Positions 13,212-13,944 of a stretch of 13,944 nucleotides of DNA are shown piece after piece. How positions within the stretch are numbered: the first letter of the stretch is position 1; every line of letters starts with the position of its first letter. Under the pieces are notes generated by a model, which saw only the letters and a program-made list of their open reading frames with translations, had not been told where the DNA came from and made no database searches. The position numbers and the translations under genes are program-made. Source of the DNA: Streptomyces sp. MMG1533 (lineage in GTDB: Bacteria > Actinomycetota > Actinomycetes > Streptomycetales > Streptomycetaceae); contig NZ_LGDG01000038.1 in the NCBI RefSeq assembly GCF_001279775.1, forward strand, positions 1 through 13,944, read 5' to 3'.

Positions 13212-13922
13212 TCAGTCCGCATTCTGAGAACCCGCACTTCCGCTTGGCAGTGGGGCCGGTCGTGCGGGGGGCGGGTCGCAGGCGGTGTGGAGGAGCTCGG
13301 AAAGGTCGCGGGAGAAGGCGCCGCCGAAGATGAAACTATGGCGCTGTATTGCACGCATGTTACGCAGCGTTACGTCGAGAAAGGGAAGATCCGCATTCAG
13401 GGGCAGGTCCGAACAGTCGGAAACGGTGATCTCCACCGTGATCCGGCGGGGTCGGCCGACGTGCACGGTGAAGTCCGGTGCGGGTGTGGCGTGGGCGTGG
13501 AGGCCGGGGGAGGAGGTGCCGGTGACTCGGAGTGTCACGGGCGGGCCGTGGTCGATGGAGACCGCGAAGCGGAAACGGCCTGTGGTGGTGGGGGAGTTGG
13601 TGGTGGGGGTGCCGGGTCCCAGATAGTGCCATGCGGTGACGTTGGCGGGCCAGGGGACGGGGGCGGGTGGGTCGGAGGTGTTGGGGGTGGGGGCGAGGAG
13701 GACTCCGGCTGCGATGGCTGCGGTTGCGGTTGCGGCTGTGGCGAGGGTGGCTCTGCGGGTTCGTGGGGGGAGGGTGTTCCAGCGCTCGCTCAGGCGTGGT
13801 GCATCGACGCCGATGACGTCGTAACTCTTGTCTGGCTCGTACGAGTTGACGGGTTCGACGGGTTCGGCGGGTTCGGCGGGTGCGACGGGTTCGACGGGTT
13901 CGACGGGTCCGGTGCCGGTCAT
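13212..13922 (-). CDS. Single-pass membrane protein of unknown function with Pro/Glu-rich N-terminus
   Basis: I do not recognise a named family. The 236 residues divide into a cytoplasmic Val/Ala-Glu-Pro repeat (6-25), a basic stop (RTRR, 54-57), one hydrophobic Ala/Thr-rich helix (58-77), a Pro-rich linker (78-95) and an outside domain (96-215) rich in beta-strand patterns, with two cysteines (170 and 215) that could form a disulfide. The C-terminus is Pro-rich. The positive charges before the helix argue for N-in, C-out topology. ATG 13922 has only a weak AAGG nine bases upstream, and the frame stays open to the window edge, so the true start may lie further upstream. It lies upstream of livK on the same strand, 214 bases away, so a functional link to the transporter is not shown. 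Confidence 0.72.
   Translation of the reverse strand: MTGTGPVEPVEPVAPAEPAEPVEPVNSYEPDKSYDVIGVDAPRLSERWNTLPPRTRRATLATAATATAAIAAGVLLAPTPNTSDPPAPVPWPANVTAWHYLGPGTPTTNSPTTTGRFRFAVSIDHGPPVTLRVTGTSSPGLHAHATPAPDFTVHVGRPRRITVEITVSDCSDLPLNADLPFLDVTLRNMRAIQRHSFIFGGAFSRDLSELLHTACDPPPARPAPLPSGSAGSQNAD
13851..13913 (-). repeat. Seven-unit 9-bp tandem repeat coding Val/Ala-Glu-Pro
   Basis: Seven adjacent 9-base units with + strand consensus GGGTTCGAC: three exact copies (13851, 13887, 13896), two GGGTTCGGC (13860, 13869), one GGGTGCGAC (13878) and one GGGTCCGGT (13905). A degenerate eighth copy lies at 13842-13850. On the coding strand each unit reads as V-E-P or A-E-P. Because the unit is three codons, copy changes keep the frame. 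Confidence 0.85.
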
Positions 13923-13944
13923 GGCGGCAGCCTTATGGAGGAAC

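Noticed and set aside
1..13944. CRISPR arrays, insertion sequences, toxin-antitoxin or phage-defence cassettes
   Set aside because: No regularly spaced repeats, transposase, paired small genes or defence domains were seen.

Overview
The window reads as chromosomal DNA of a high-GC actinomycete, most likely a Streptomyces. The clues are very GC-rich genes with strong G/C third-position bias, frequent GTG starts, GC-rich stem-loop terminators without long U-tracts, and a gene neighbourhood typical of the genus (pyruvate kinase, a leucine tRNA, an ANTAR response regulator and a branched-chain amino-acid ABC transporter). No IS, prophage, CRISPR array or obvious defence cassette is visible.

Left part (1-5480). 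An SGNH/GDSL hydrolase (+) converges on a Tat-exported metallophosphatase/5'-nucleotidase (-). Their stop codons share one CTAG palindrome. The nucleotidase diverges from a cytoplasmic SIMPL-domain protein (+). A stem-loop follows, then pyruvate kinase (+), whose -10-like TAGGGT lies six bases from its ATG and could give a leaderless mRNA. A textbook intrinsic terminator closes pyk.

Middle (5533-7310). The one clearly accessory item is a free-standing gene (-) for an HTH + zinc-knuckle + two-motif LAGLIDADG protein. It lies exactly between the pyk terminator and the terminator of a tRNA-Leu(CAA) gene (-) and has almost no room for its own promoter. The tRNA diverges from a PdtaR-type ANTAR response regulator (+), followed by an 18-bp hairpin terminator probably shared with the convergent livF.

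Right part (7329-13944). A complete Liv/HAAT transporter is encoded on the minus strand in the order livK - stem-loop - livH - livM - livG - livF. LivK is the lipoprotein receptor, LivH and LivM the permeases, LivG and LivF the ATPases. The three junctions of livHMGF are all GTGA four-base overlaps, pointing to translational coupling. The 13-bp stem-loop after livK probably gives more receptor than transporter mRNA. LivM carries a roughly 260-residue multi-helix N-terminal extension. Upstream, a single-pass membrane protein of unknown function starts close to the right edge; its N-terminus is encoded by a 9-bp tandem repeat.

Most of the window is ordinary core Streptomyces biology. The items most worth a second look are the tRNA-linked LAGLIDADG gene, the livK upstream repeats, the extended LivM, the candidate leaderless pyk start, and a strand-composition switch inside pyk that does not follow coding strand.
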